From the NCBI GenBank assembly GCA_026210745.1, contig CP110630.1, positions 5,022,001 through 5,086,000 of the forward strand: a stretch of 64,000 nt of DNA, given 5' to 3'. Under the pieces are notes generated by a model. That model saw only the letters and a program-made list of their open reading frames with translations. It was not told the origin of the DNA and searched no databases. Positions 24,962-35,800 of this stretch are shown in pieces. Within the stretch, counting starts at the first letter, position 1, and each line of letters opens with the position of its first letter. The DNA comes from Exobasidium rhododendri (taxonomy: Eukaryota > Basidiomycota > Exobasidiomycetes > Exobasidiales > Exobasidiaceae). The translations under genes were made by a program, and so were the position numbers.

Positions 24962-26220
24962 ATGGCGAGTACTTCTGCTGATGTGGCATCCACTTCGGCG
25001 CTGTCATTGAACAATATTTCGAGCCAGAGTCAGGCCTGTGATCTATTGATCAGCGCAATTCAGCACATATTCTTCGCAAAAGGCCAGATTGACGAGCCAA
25101 TCTCAGTCTTGCAGACAAGGAGAGCGAGGGAGAGGTTGGCCGAGAGTCAGCAAAGAAGTCGATCATCGACAGGTACGATCGCTGGTACAAGGAGGAAGGG
25201 AACAACTGCAGCTAAGAAGAGAAAAGCAAGAAAGGTGGACGAGGTGAGAGAAAGTCTCTAAGATGTTGAAATAAAAAAGTAAAACACATCATAATCGTCA
25301 CTACTCACATTTGTAAAAGCTGCTGGTACGTATCCGACAATTGGCCTTATGTGTCACATCAGCAGTACATCAACTGAACCATGAGTGCCCGGTGCTGGAA
25401 ACGCTGTCGATACTTCTACGCTTTGGTCAGTCTCGAACATCACCCAGGCAACAACTTGTCATTTCTCTACGTGACGTGCTTTCTCTACCCCTTCAAGAGC
25501 CGCCACTGCAAGATGCAAAGGTTAGAAGACAAAAGATGAGCGGCCTGGAGCGGAAATTAGTTCGCTATCTTCTAGGAGTCAGTGTAGAAGAAGGGAGCTT
25601 CGGCACATTGATGCAGAGTCCACTGGGTGAGTGAACCCCATCTCTTCAACCCCTTTCCTTTATCATATCAGCTTGAAACGTCCTCAATTGTTTCCTACTT
25701 TTCACTTTCAGGCCTCACGAGGGTGCATGTCCTAATCTTAGCGCCCACCTCTTTCACATGCAGGGCTTGGTCCAAGCAAAGGATGATCAAGGTGCCGTCC
25801 TTTCTCGAAGATGGACAGGCGATACAGGGTGGAGAAGAGGAAGACGACGACAGGAGTGCCATTGATTCGACACCTGGACAAGACATACTGCCTCCATCGA
25901 GCGACTCCTCAGCAAGAGAAAAAAGGTTGCATTCCGGTCAACGAAACACGCTGCTTCCGGATGAGCCAACGGATGTCGATGCTCGGCGGATGAGGAGACT
26001 ACAGCAACGAGCAGAAGAAAGGGCAGCAGCCAAGAAGCAGGCCACAGTCGAATCGCAGAAGCTGAGGGAGCGGTCCTCAACTGTGAGGATTAACAAGAGA
26101 GTACCCTTGTCTGCCGCCATCGCCATTGATTGCAGGAATGAAAGACCTGCAAGAGAAAAAGTAGAGTCGCCAGACTTGCACTGGTTTGCGTGTAAGGTAG
26201 TTCTCAAAGGCATTGTGTAG
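24962..26220 (+). CDS. Candidate p31comet (MAD2L1-binding protein) homologue
   Basis: Exons are 24962-25243, 25320-25626 and 25712-26220 (introns GTGAGA...AAAG and GTGAGT...TCAG), giving 365 residues with all phases consistent. Three segments match the order and character of p31comet, the HORMA-fold adaptor that brings Mad2 to TRIP13 for checkpoint silencing. First is an N-terminal helix CDLLISAIQHIFFAKGQI. Second is a helix plus strand ending LSILLRFGQSRTSPRQQLVI. Third is a C-terminal KRVPLSAAIAIDC strand and WFACKVVLKGIV, which resembles the vertebrate ending with WFQAPVTFKGF. A low-complexity Asp/Glu/Arg insertion of about 100 residues separates segments two and three. I rely on remembered family features, not an alignment, so the identification is tentative. 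Tail-to-tail with the DUF726 gene, 130 bp apart. Confidence 0.62.
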
Positions 26221-26350
26221 GTGGAATTGCTATGTAAGGGAAAGTCTAGAATTACATGCGATGGAGTGTGGGAAGGAACGACACAAGCGGGGATGTGACA
26301 TGATGTGATGCAGAGAGGTGGCGGATATGGATGTAGGAGGAACGTGGTTC

Positions 26351-29300
26351 TTAGTCCCAAGGGTTCTCGTTCCAGGTGCCACTGACTGGAGGTCTCAACG
26401 ATGCCGATTTGAGGATCTCTTCATCTTCGCTCTTCAATTTACCCATCGAGAGCGTTTGTGGAGGAAGGGGTGGGGCCAAGGTTGTACGTTGGGTAGGATC
26501 CCAAGGATCAGAATCAAACGAAGCACTTTGATTCGTCATCGAAGAAGAGCTTTCGCTGAAATTCTGTGCTAGCTTGGCAGCTGCAGAAGCCCCCTGAGTA
26601 GACATGCCGGATGATTGGAATTGTCGAGCCAGTTCTCTAGCCGTTTCGTCGGACAAACCATACTGCTTTGCTGATTTCAGGGGCTGTGCACTGGTGTCAG
26701 TGGCTTGGGTGGGAGCGGCGAGGTAGCCAGAGCTGTCCTGTGCGTCAACCTCTTCCTCGTAATTCTCGGCAAAAGACAAGCTGACCTCGTCGTGATCATC
26801 GGATGCTTGTGATGCAGCAGGCGGTAGTTCGTCGGCATCAAAGATCGCGCTAGAATATTTGCGAGGGTACGCCGCAATCACCTTCCTCTGCTGTGACCCG
26901 ACACTTTCTCCTTCGCTTTCTGTGCCCCGTACATCTGATCCCATGTGCGAAGACGTTGAAGAGGATGGACCAGTAGAAGGTCGACGAGAGATCGAGATGG
27001 AATCCTTGGGGTAGGCTTGGGTAGGCACTTCGAGGATGGAGGACGATGAACCTCGAAAGTCGACATGATCCCCTCCTTTGATAGCCGGCTTGTGCGTTAT
27101 GGGCAGAGTCGGCAAGGAACTCTCTAGCTCCTTGACTTCGATGCCGTTCTCTCTCAGCTCTGCCAAGATCTTTGCCATTTCATCCGTTTCCCTAGCAGAA
27201 GGTGTAGTAGGGCTCGCTAGTCGTGATGAAGCCAGGTCCATCCGAGGGGTGGACTTTTCTTCTTCTTGATACGCAGGTAAGTTCTCATCTTGTCTAGGAG
27301 GGAGATCGTCATCGTCGTACTCAACGAACCCATTGGTCGCCTTTTCCACCTCTGGCTGCATGGGCGTCGTCACTGTGACACCCTGCGCTTGCTTCTTCTT
27401 CCAAAGGCTAGCGAAACCCTTTGGTCTGGGGCCGTTCTTCGATTCTCTTTCCCTTTGGAGTGCTTCATCGTATCTGACTTCTCTCTCAGGTATCATGTCC
27501 AGATCCTCTGGTTCATCAAAATAGTCGGCAGTCGTTCGAAAGCCCAATTCGTCCAAGACCAACGGCATGAATGCTCGATACTGAAGATGACCCGGCACCG
27601 TCTTGGTCACATCGATATTCTCTACTTCTGGCACTCTCTCCACCGGATGCAGTCCAGCTATAGATCGTAGACCTCCAGTCGTAGCTCGGAACAGGTAGCC
27701 GAGTATCCAGTCTGTTCTTGAAAACGCATTCACAAACCTCCCAGCGACTACGCCCCTCGCCTCTTTCCACGTCTTGTCACTCGCAGTGACTGGCGCACCG
27801 ACCAGGTAAACATTTTGCACAATGCCAAACTTCTTCTGCTTTGCTAATTCTGCCAAGGCATAAAAGATGACTCTGGCTCCCAAGCTGAATCCGACTAGCG
27901 TGATAGGTCGCACGCCCAACTTGCGCTTGCTAAGGACATCTGCCAGAATGAGGCCACAAGAGTGAGCTCGGTCAAGAGCATTCGACCAGGGGTTGTCGAT
28001 GAACCATCCCAATTTGGTCAGCCAAAGTGGCCAAGCTAAGGCACCTACAAGACCTCCAGCGATGGTTGCCGCCAAGACTTGTTGCACTCCTTGAACTAGC
28101 GTCTCGTTCCAAAGAAGGTTGATGGCATTGCCCATCTCTTGCATCATGTCTGGTTCCCATAGCACGCTGAAAACGTCACCCATGATACTATCAATGACGG
28201 AAAATGGTAGCCGAGGGTCGTCTGAAGGGCCGTTCATGAAGCCACCTACAGTCACGATCGCATTGACACGCTTGTTGTTGTGAATCGGCTTGAACTCAAA
28301 GGTTCTCACTGTCCTGGTCCTGTGATTCATTCCAGTGCCTCCTAGCGCAGCCCCTCCCACCGTCCCAGTGGTGGTGATGATCGCAGCACCTCCTATTCCA
28401 CCCAAAAAGCTAGTCGTTCCACCAATTCCGATAGTGCCGAGTGCCGCCCCTAGTCCAGCGCCGATCAGTGGTGCCATCAGACCAGCGCTCAGTCCAATGA
28501 CCAAGCCTCCCCCCACTGTTGCCAAGCCCATCATCACCATACGACGCCGTCTTGCCGCCTGTGCTTGCTTTCTCACAGCTCTTTTCCCCTTTAGACTACC
28601 ACCAACTCCTTCTTCGATTTCGAGAGCGTCCGTCACTCGTTTCTCAAACTTGGTCACGTCCATCCATTGCAGTCCCAACTCAAAGGCTACCCATTCCAGC
28701 AAGACACGGGATCGCGAATCGTACACACTGTCTGCTGTCAAGACGAGGAACAGATCGCAAAGGACTGTCCATCGCAGGTCCAGTGTGATTGTCTTGTCTG
28801 CGCTACTCAATTCTGTGGTGACACCCTCTAAAGCATTAGGTAGTGTGTCAATGGCTTGCGTCTCATTTGTCAGACCCATTGGTGTCACGTTGGTGTTCCC
28901 GCTGACCTCTATCTGAGTCGCTGTATTTGGGTCGAGAATGATGGGCCTGTCTTGTTCTACAGTAGGAGTGGTGGGGCTTTCCAGTGCTGCTGCGATGTCA
29001 CCGTCGTCGTCATCGTCACCGCCAGGCGCTTTTCCAATTGGCGGAGATCTTGCTTTCTCATTCTTCGAGTAGGTGTCGCTACTTGGCACGGGTTTGACGC
29101 TGACACTTCCCAGATCGCCATCATCTTCACTTCCATCATCTTCTAGCCGCCCCTGAGTATCATCGTTGGGGTCATCATCAGCTCTTTGTGAGCTGGACAC
29201 CATTATGTCTCGCTGAGCTTCCTCTCGCTCTTGGCTTTCTTTTTCCTTCACTTTCATCTCCTCTTGCTCCCTCCCTCTCTCTTGCTCTTCAGCTCGTACT

Positions 29301-30273
29301 CGCTCTGACTCCGGGTCGAAGTCTGGATTATCGACTGTCTGCGTAGTTATCAGACTAGGTGACAAATCACCTGGTAACACTCCATGGTGAGATAGAGATT
29401 CTATCATGTTTTGTTCACCACTTTCGATGTCCATGTGTTGAAATAATCTTGCCATTACTCGAAGCCTCCACTCTTCGGTACTACTGATCGCAGCTTGCAA
29501 TTCCTTTCCTGGAACTCGTTTGAGCTGTTGTATGATATTCTTGGCTACCAAGCTGACTAGGCCTACGTATGCAATCTTCTGTCCCTCAGAGAGCAGATTT
29601 TTGGTTGTATTCAGCTGAGAGTGCGGGGTAGCGGTCGGTATGTCTCCTTCCTCGAGAGCTGCTTGACTGTTCCCCCCGGTGAAAAGATAGTCTGTTGCAG
29701 CGCTCAACTCCTCTCCTTCTACATCATCATCTAAACGTAATTGCGTATAGCCACGAGCGCCTCCTTCATCATCTTTGTCTTCTTCGCTGCTGGAACCACT
29801 ACTCTCGCTTGCCTTGCCTTTACGCTTCACTTGCTTCTTCTCCCTTCCCTTCTTTGCATCACCGGCTGCTGTATCGTATCCTCCCGAATCACCCAGTCCC
29901 TTCGGTTTCGTTCGCCAGTCATAACCTCTCGCATCGTCAATATCTAGGTGTGTTCCAGTGGCATTCGTCGCCGCATTGCCTTGCTTTGTCCTGGAGGGAG
30001 GTGATTTATTGAGTTCTGCTCGCTTGTATGATTGAGAGATGTTGTATCGATTCAAGCTATCCTTTCCCTTCCTTCCAAAGCGTCCTTTCTTGCTGCCACT
30101 GCTGCCCTCCTCGTCTGACGAAGATGACGCAAACGTGTCTCGGACGACTGGCCTGTCAAGGCAAGAAATCGAAGTGAAGCGATAGCAATTGATGTTTCAG
30201 GTGAGAAATGAGCAGTCACATGATACAGGCCCGGCACTCACATTTCCTGCCAATCGTCGTCGTCCATGATCAT
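26351..30273 (-). CDS. DUF726 (TMCO4/Mil1-like) putative hydrolase
   Basis: Exons are 30273-30242 (32 nt) and 30152-26351, giving 1277 residues. Family members are membrane-associated alpha/beta-hydrolase-like proteins; the yeast member Mil1 binds the AP-1 mu chain Apm2. The sequence opens MIMDDDDWQEMP, containing the WQEMP motif described for Mil1 binding, and the intron splits its Met codon. A Gly-rich hydrophobic stretch near residue 570 (GLATVGGGLVIGLSAGLMAP and beyond) gives the membrane segments. The nucleophile elbow is VGFSLGAR with Ser at about 767. Charged low-complexity regions flank the core, and the C-terminus carries SDPWDP and ENPWD repeats. Divergent from SRP14 across about 310 bp. 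Catalytic activity has not been shown for the family as far as I know. Confidence 0.85.
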
Positions 30274-30582
30274 ATCTGCCGCCACCAGCAGTGGGAAGTC
30301 ACGTCAATGGCAAGGGTGTCGTCGTCGATGTAGGAGAGAGGTACGGCAACTCAAATCACCACCTGGAGTCACCACTTGGAGGCAGGTATACAATGTCATT
30401 CAATTAATTAGTGAGTAGCTCAAGACGCGTGAAAATGTCGGGATTCGGTGCAGGCGTCTATCCCATACTTTAAAGGTGCCTTGGTGAAGATGTCTGGTAC
30501 GAGGCATACGACCGTCGCTCCTTTTTGCATCACCCCTATACCCTTGCTCCCCCTTTTCTTGAGGTAGTCGCAGCGAGGAGAG
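30274..30582. promoter_or_regulatory. Divergent promoter, DUF726 / SRP14
   Basis: 309 bp between divergent start codons. It contains a C/T-rich run at about 30515-30560 just before the SRP14 start, a common fungal promoter feature. No other element recognised. Confidence 0.5.
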
Positions 30583-31352
30583 ATGTCATCGGAGCAGGTA
30601 TCTAACGATGAGGTGCGTATGCTGAAGTGTAATTCAAAAGAAAGCTGAACATACGCTCATCACAGTCTCTTCCCTTCTTGCAGTTCCTCGCTAAGTTAGT
30701 GCAGCTCTTCGAGTCGTCCTCTTCTGCACACTCAGTCTTTATCAATCACAAGAGAGTCGCAAGTGACGGATCATCAGATCAATGGCCTGTCGTGTTTAGG
30801 GCAACAGACGGAAAAGGAGGTGCAAATAGCGGTCGCACGAAGTTTTCCACGCATGTAAGTCATGCCTTCATGTATGGCCTCCAAAAAGCTCGAGGAGATT
30901 GAAAATGACTGACTCGAGCATTCGACATACTTCCTCTTTTTCACGATGCAGGTGGATCCAAAAGACGTGCTTTCCTTTCAAGACAAGTACTCTGCTATAC
31001 TTCGATCATCGCTGACCGGGTTTCTAAGGAAGCGCGACAAGGCAAAGGAGAGAAGGGTGGATAAGCTCCTCAAAGAGAGAAGGAAACGAATGGAAGAAGA
31101 GACCGACAAAGCGAAGGTGACGGCCGTGGGCAGCAGTAAGTAGAGACAAGAGGTGCGATGTGGAATGATCGTCTGGCTTACTTTCTCGTACTCCACTATC
31201 TCATCCTTTGCTTAGGTCGTGGTTCTGGGCGTCGAAAGAGGGCGCAAGCCAAGGCGAAAGCTACCAAATGGCGGCAAGAGAAGAAGAGGGTAAGCAAAGC
31301 AGCAAAGCAATCGGCAGCGGGGACTACAGCGGGGACAGCGGGAGAACCATAG
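30583..31352 (+). CDS. SRP14: Signal recognition particle subunit SRP14, four exons
   Basis: Alu-domain subunit of SRP, which with SRP9 arrests translation elongation during ER targeting. Exons are 30583-30612, 30684-30854, 30952-31135 and 31216-31352, giving 173 residues. Exon 2 has FLAKLVQLFESS and SVFINHKR, the N-terminal helix and first strand. WPVVFRATDGKG is the conserved strand (LLRATDGK in animals). Exon 3 has DVLSFQDKYSAILRSSLTGF and LRKRDKAK, the C-terminal core. A Lys/Arg/Ala-rich tail of about 75 residues follows, longer than in animals but common in fungi. An alternative donor 15 nt earlier (CAG|GTATCT) would give MSSEQFLAKL instead of MSSEQVSNDEFLAKL; the downstream GTGCGT donor looks stronger. 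Confidence 0.92.
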
Positions 31353-31689
31353 CTGTGTCATTACAGAAAGCAATATCACCGTAATAGCGTCCACATTGAT
31401 AGTTGTAACTGGGCTGTAAAGCTGTCTTCTCGCCTCACAAGTGCACAGATAGTGCGCCCGTTTCGGCTTAGAATCGATCGATGACAACGAATGGAGCGCC
31501 GAAGAAGTGCATATCTGTAGGCATAGTGAGGGTGCTATAAGAAGCGACATCACAATCCTGAGGTCGCGAATACCCGTCTGAGAGGCTGGCTCTCTTTCCC
31601 TCTCCTCCATCCCTGGTCACTGGTTGACTCGCGCTGTATCAATTCCCTGTCACATCCTTCCTCCTCCTTCCCTCCTTCCTAGTATTGGC

Positions 31690-32404
31690 ATGACTACCCG
31701 TTTGAGCAAGTTCTGTCGTTCTATACATACTGGCCCGAACTACACTGCCTTGGCGCCCAAGTCTCCTGAAGCAAATGCATCGACCTTCCTTCCATCTACC
31801 GACAGCATTCCCATCAGAGGTAGAAACGTCCATTTCTTGGAAACGTCTGATCGAAAGGGTTTTCCCACACATGTGAGTCTTTCCCAGAGAGAGGTGGGTG
31901 TGGTGTAACAATTGAAGCTCTCCTAACCTATTTCTTATGTAGTCGAGCGAGAAGCGTTATCCTTGCGGTCACAAAAGAAAAGTGCCAATCACCGCTACTC
32001 CTACGTGGAGTGACACAGCTTGTGCCGTAGGTCAGTGGGCAAGCTCGACTGCGAGCACAGTTGCCAACACTTTCTCCTCCACCACGAAGGAGCCTACTGC
32101 TCAGCCTGCTTCCAGCAACGCGAGCAGATCAACGCCAAAGACACAGTCTCCATCGAACATTCGAAGGGATCCAGGAAATGCAAAAGTGTACGGGCGTGGT
32201 ATTGATCGTCACTACCTAAGAGAGAGCACCGGTCACCCTGAAGTGATTCAAGGAGGAGGACTCAAAGGCTATATCGGAAGTACGTTTAGTTATAGCAAGG
32301 GGAAATCAATCAAATGATTCCTGACCTTTACCTCTTCTCTAGGCCTAGCCAACCGTTTCACAGCTCCCAAAGAATCGCCAACAAAGGCACAGTGGATCGA
32401 GTAG
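31690..32404 (+). CDS. Hypothetical protein, probable mitochondrial presequence
   Basis: Not recognised. Exons are 31690-31872, 31943-32279 and 32343-32404, with donors GTGAGT and GTACGT and TAG acceptors. Phases join without a stop, giving 193 residues. The N-terminus MTTRLSKFCRSIHTGPNY has alternating Arg/Lys, Ser and hydrophobics and no acidic residue, typical of a mitochondrial targeting peptide. The middle is Ser/Thr/Ala-rich (ASSTASTVANTFSSTTKEPT). The more structured part is near the C-terminus: KVYGRGIDRHYLRES, EVIQGGGLKGYIG and LANRFTAPKESPTKAQWIE. No transmembrane segment is seen. Tail-to-tail, 93 bp apart, with another small probable mitochondrial gene. Confidence 0.6.
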
Positions 32405-32497
32405 AATACTGTCGCATTTGCAGTCGTTCGCAATGATAAAAGTCCGATATTGTTTCGTTCTAAAACTTTGAATACAATACAATGACTTGTCACCTTC

Positions 32498-33091
32498 TCA
32501 AGGCTCCTTGACTTTCAATTCACCCTCTTTGAATTGTCTAGCCCACTATAGAGATGAAACGACGATTAGCACATCCTTTCCTCGCTTCTGACATGGACGC
32601 TCAGCTACTTACCATCATGGACGGAATTGGCCTAGTAGGTGCGTTGTGTCTCCACTAGAGAAGAAATGCGTTGTAGAATGAGCGACGTCTGCTCTTCACC
32701 CGTCCAATTTAGTACTGCAGGGACTATCTACTCACTTCTCGATCTGCGCTGTAGTTCCAGATACCATACGTGACGATACCAATTCCGACAGCAGCCACAG
32801 CTGTATTTGAAGCCCAATTCGACGGTCTGATAGGAAGCAGTATTTCAGTAGCATTACGCTGACCACAAACGCAGGATGACTTACCTGGTCCACCAGCCAC
32901 CTATGGTCAGAAAGTGAAATGCAGGAAGATCAGCATGGGAAAAATCTGATACTTTTATCGCTCTGTTGCTCACCGGAAGGACTCCAGACTTCCTTCGGAT
33001 ACGGGTAACGAGGTCCAGCACCCTATATCGTGGAGAAGATGATTAATTGTCGCTCTTGTATACACCACTGCTCACGACTGAGACTCACCAT
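32498..33091 (-). CDS. Small conserved single-pass membrane protein, six exons
   Basis: Too fragmented to appear as a long ORF. Exons are 33091-33089 (the ATG alone), 33022-32974, 32900-32885 (16 nt), 32826-32736, 32654-32613 and 32545-32498, giving 82 residues. Donors are GTGAGT, GTGAGC, GTAAGT, GTGAGT and GTAAGT; acceptors are TAG or CAG; phases match throughout. The product reads MGAGPRYPYPKEVWSPSGGW, WTRPSNWASNTAVAAVGI, GIVTYGIWNYSADREWRHN, APTRPIPSMMWARQFKEG and ELKVKEP. One hydrophobic helix spans roughly residues 32-50. The pattern resembles small fungal mitochondrial inner-membrane proteins, but I cannot name the complex. The smooth reading across five splice junctions is strong evidence that it is real. 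Confidence 0.82.
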
Positions 33092-33440
33092 TTTATGTAT
33101 TTCGCAGTGATGTGTGAGGACGTAGAGCGTGCTACCTTGACGCATCTCAAAATGGAGACGCAACTCTCGTCGGCACTTGGTGAGGTCGCGCCACGTGTTT
33201 TTATAGCTCAACTCTAAACGTCGTCACTCATCGGAATACGTGTGTACGGCAGTCTCGTCATCTATCGAGAACGGGTGTGTTTAAGCTAGACATGTCTGGC
33301 AATTGCTGCATGGTGAAGAATGATTTTCATGGTACAATGGCTTCTACAGGTACATGAAGAGTTTATATGTTTCGTCGTCATCACAGTCTTGTACAAAGAT
33401 CAGCATCAAAGGCGGAGACAAATTCATCATTGTCTGGCTG

Positions 33441-33450
33441 CCCCCCCCCC
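33441..33450. repeat. Homopolymer C10
   Basis: Ten consecutive C on the + strand in the 3' flank of the minus-strand gene ending at 33508. Other G/C runs lie at 41776-41785, 45052-45060 and 63430-63440. Confidence 0.9.
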
Positions 33451-33507
33451 TCGACAAGATTGGTCGTGGGAATTGTGAGTGAAGGCGGAGAAGGAATCAA
33501 GTCGTAA

Positions 33508-34371
33508 TCAGAACTTGTTGGATGGTGATGGAGGGCAAAAGAGGTGATCCTTGGTTGGGTTCTCGGTGAAGCGTCGAGCGTGGCGATCCCAGTTATTTAC
33601 ACCAGGAAAGTAGCTCGAGCTTCCACTGTCGACATCTAGTGGAGTGTTGGGAGAGTAGAGGCTACTCTCGGAAGGGGTATTGAGATCATTGTCCTGGTAT
33701 AAGAGTGATGGTGAATAGGACTGAAGATGCGTGGATGCTAAGAGTGAAAAGTTGTTAGGCCGACAGTGGAGCTGCTTCACAAATGTGTCTTGGCTAGGCT
33801 CTGAGTTTGTTTCGACCTGCTCGCTCTCCAGTCCACAGCATTGAAAGGACTCTTCACTAGGAAAGCTAGACAACATTTGACGCAATACGTTTGTGTGGTA
33901 TTGAGCCAAGGAATATTCTCCTTCTTGATGGTGTCCTTCGACGCGAAGTACATCGTGGCCTTCCAGATCTAGGAAAGGGGGAACTGAAGACGGTCTTGGT
34001 GGGGGTTGCAGCACCTCCTCTTCTGCGGTAAAATCGGAGAATAGCCAACGACTGGTGAAGTTTGCCATGCGAGATGGTGATGATGATGAAAAAGGAGACA
34101 TCTCTTTCGTGTTGCTGATCTCCGAACTCAACGAAGATGGCGAAGCAGAAGGGCTGATGGTGGATCGACGCATGCTCAGTCGGCTTCTTCGCTTGACTGG
34201 AGTGCAAGGAGAGGTGGGAGCGGAGGAGGAAGGCCGAGGAGTCTTGTCATTTCTAAAAATTCCAGTGAAGGAGATTGCCTTGCGTACAGGTTCAGCAATT
34301 GCTTGGCAGGGTCGAAGACTGCTAGAGCTCTGTTCAGACGACTTTTGGGGGAAGAGAGAGAAGGAGCTCAT
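33508..34371 (-). CDS. Hypothetical Ser/Pro-rich protein
   Basis: Not recognised. Single exon of 287 residues with an ATG start. Composition is Ser 20% or more, with basic patches (TPVKRRSRLSMRRSTISPS) that look like kinase sites (RRxS/T, SP/TP). A central segment (RMANFTSRWLFSDFTAEEE) and a mid-protein helix (EYSLAQYHTNVLRQMLSSF) are the only parts with ordered character. The tail has repeated SPNTP/NTPSESS units and ends in PPSPSNKF. No membrane segment or signal peptide. It may be a fast-evolving regulatory protein. The 1.4 kb upstream has no other gene. Confidence 0.6.
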   Translation of the reverse strand: MSSFSLFPQKSSEQSSSSLRPCQAIAEPVRKAISFTGIFRNDKTPRPSSSAPTSPCTPVKRRSRLSMRRSTISPSASPSSLSSEISNTKEMSPFSSSSPSRMANFTSRWLFSDFTAEEEVLQPPPRPSSVPPFLDLEGHDVLRVEGHHQEGEYSLAQYHTNVLRQMLSSFPSEESFQCCGLESEQVETNSEPSQDTFVKQLHCRPNNFSLLASTHLQSYSPSLLYQDNDLNTPSESSLYSPNTPLDVDSGSSSYFPGVNNWDRHARRFTENPTKDHLFCPPSPSNKF

Positions 34372-35800
34372 GGTGTGTAGAAAGGAGTGGGGAGGAAGAG
34401 ATCCGTGTGTGTATGCCGGAGAGCGAGATGATTAGAAGAGGGAGATGGTATGGGTTGACTGGCAGATAGCGCAAGCTTTCAGGATGCTTGCTAGCTCTAC
34501 TTATATCTTGTCCGCGGGTCCAAGCTCATCACGTCGCAGCCAAGCACTGAGAGAAGATGCTTTGACAACCAAAAAAGACTATTCTTGCAATCCTCCAACG
34601 GAGTATCACCACACTAAGCCACTACTCCAGCACTGTTCCTCCGTGGCCCTGCAGAGGAGGCCCCTTCAGATTGCTCCCTTGACACTCGACCCTTAAGACG
34701 ACAATAACTTATCTATCGCCCCGTGGAATATCGTCTTCCCGTGTTGGCATTGTTTTTGTATGCACGTAGTACCGTATTGGCATCCAACTCCAGGCCGCGG
34801 GGACGTCCATGCGCCTGCGCATTTTTCTCTGCATCTGCATTTCCCACATGCATTTTGCTAAATGGACAGGCAACTGGAAGGTCGAAGTCGCGCGCTACCA
34901 ATACTTTCCTTACTGCGTGAACTGTCCGATATACGATTCTATACTAATTGTTTACTAAACATTGCTGTCTGTAACTAGTCGAAATAATAGAGTGCGGCTT
35001 TTTCTGGCTGGGCCTTTCCTGCAAGGAGCAAGGGTACCAGGGACGGATCTTACCATCTTGGGCGGCGTCCCTCTTTCTGCGTACTGCCCCCCCACTTCCA
35101 TTTCTTATCTTCTAGTCTTTGCTGCAGCATCTAAGCTGCTTTTACCTGTCTCAATGCAATGGATCTCTCTCCCTCTCTCTCTGCTAGCCCGTGTCTGAGA
35201 TCGAGCGATCTTGCACACAGGATGTTTGTCCTTACCGCTGTCTTTACTTCTTCTCCCCTCCTTGCTGCCCATTCCTCCCTCCTCTCCCGAGAGCGGGTCT
35301 TCGTGGGCGCCCCTTAGCGCTGTCTCATGTCAGTGACAGCTGAGCTTCAAATTCGTCCGGTGAAGAGGACTCGCAATGCGCCATTGTATCAACTGACCAA
35401 TCGGGCTATGCATATAGCGAAGAGTGGGTCAGCCCACTTTCCTTACAGGGCAGATCACGAATGAGGCGAATCTCACAAAGAGCAATAATATGCCCTTTGT
35501 CTCACTCCTTCCGTACTTTATTTTCCTAATGCCGCAGGTAGGCACGCTTTTCAGTGGCCTTAGATGTAAGCATTGCATGTGTTTGAGATGTGCGTTGATA
35601 CTCGAAAATCTTCCCACGGACAAGAGGGTGAGCGGGGTGTTTCAGGTTTGGTTGTAATGTAACGATAGGAGGAGGAAGGAGAGGTGGTGGTGGGAGGTGG
35701 ATGATGGAGCATTAGACGCGTCCTAGAACAGAAAAGGAGAATAAAGAGAGAGCGATGATCGGACGTATCTATGTATGGCAACGATTGCTGAATGGTTCTA
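34372..35800. other. 1.4-kb gap with no recognised gene
   Basis: One of the two longest stretches without a supported gene (the other is near the right end). It lies 5' of the Ser-rich gene (33508-34371) and 3' of LETM1. The part 34930-35330 has strongly C/T-rich segments (for example near 35168-35192 and 35250-35290), which read as purine tracts on the minus strand. ORFs here are short, lack family features and contain no plausible splice-linked partners. No tRNA-like A/B boxes were found. A long promoter or a non-coding transcript is possible. Confidence 0.4.

Noticed and set aside
24766..25014. Minus ORF with a His/Thr repeat
   Set aside because: Translation of the TG microsatellite.
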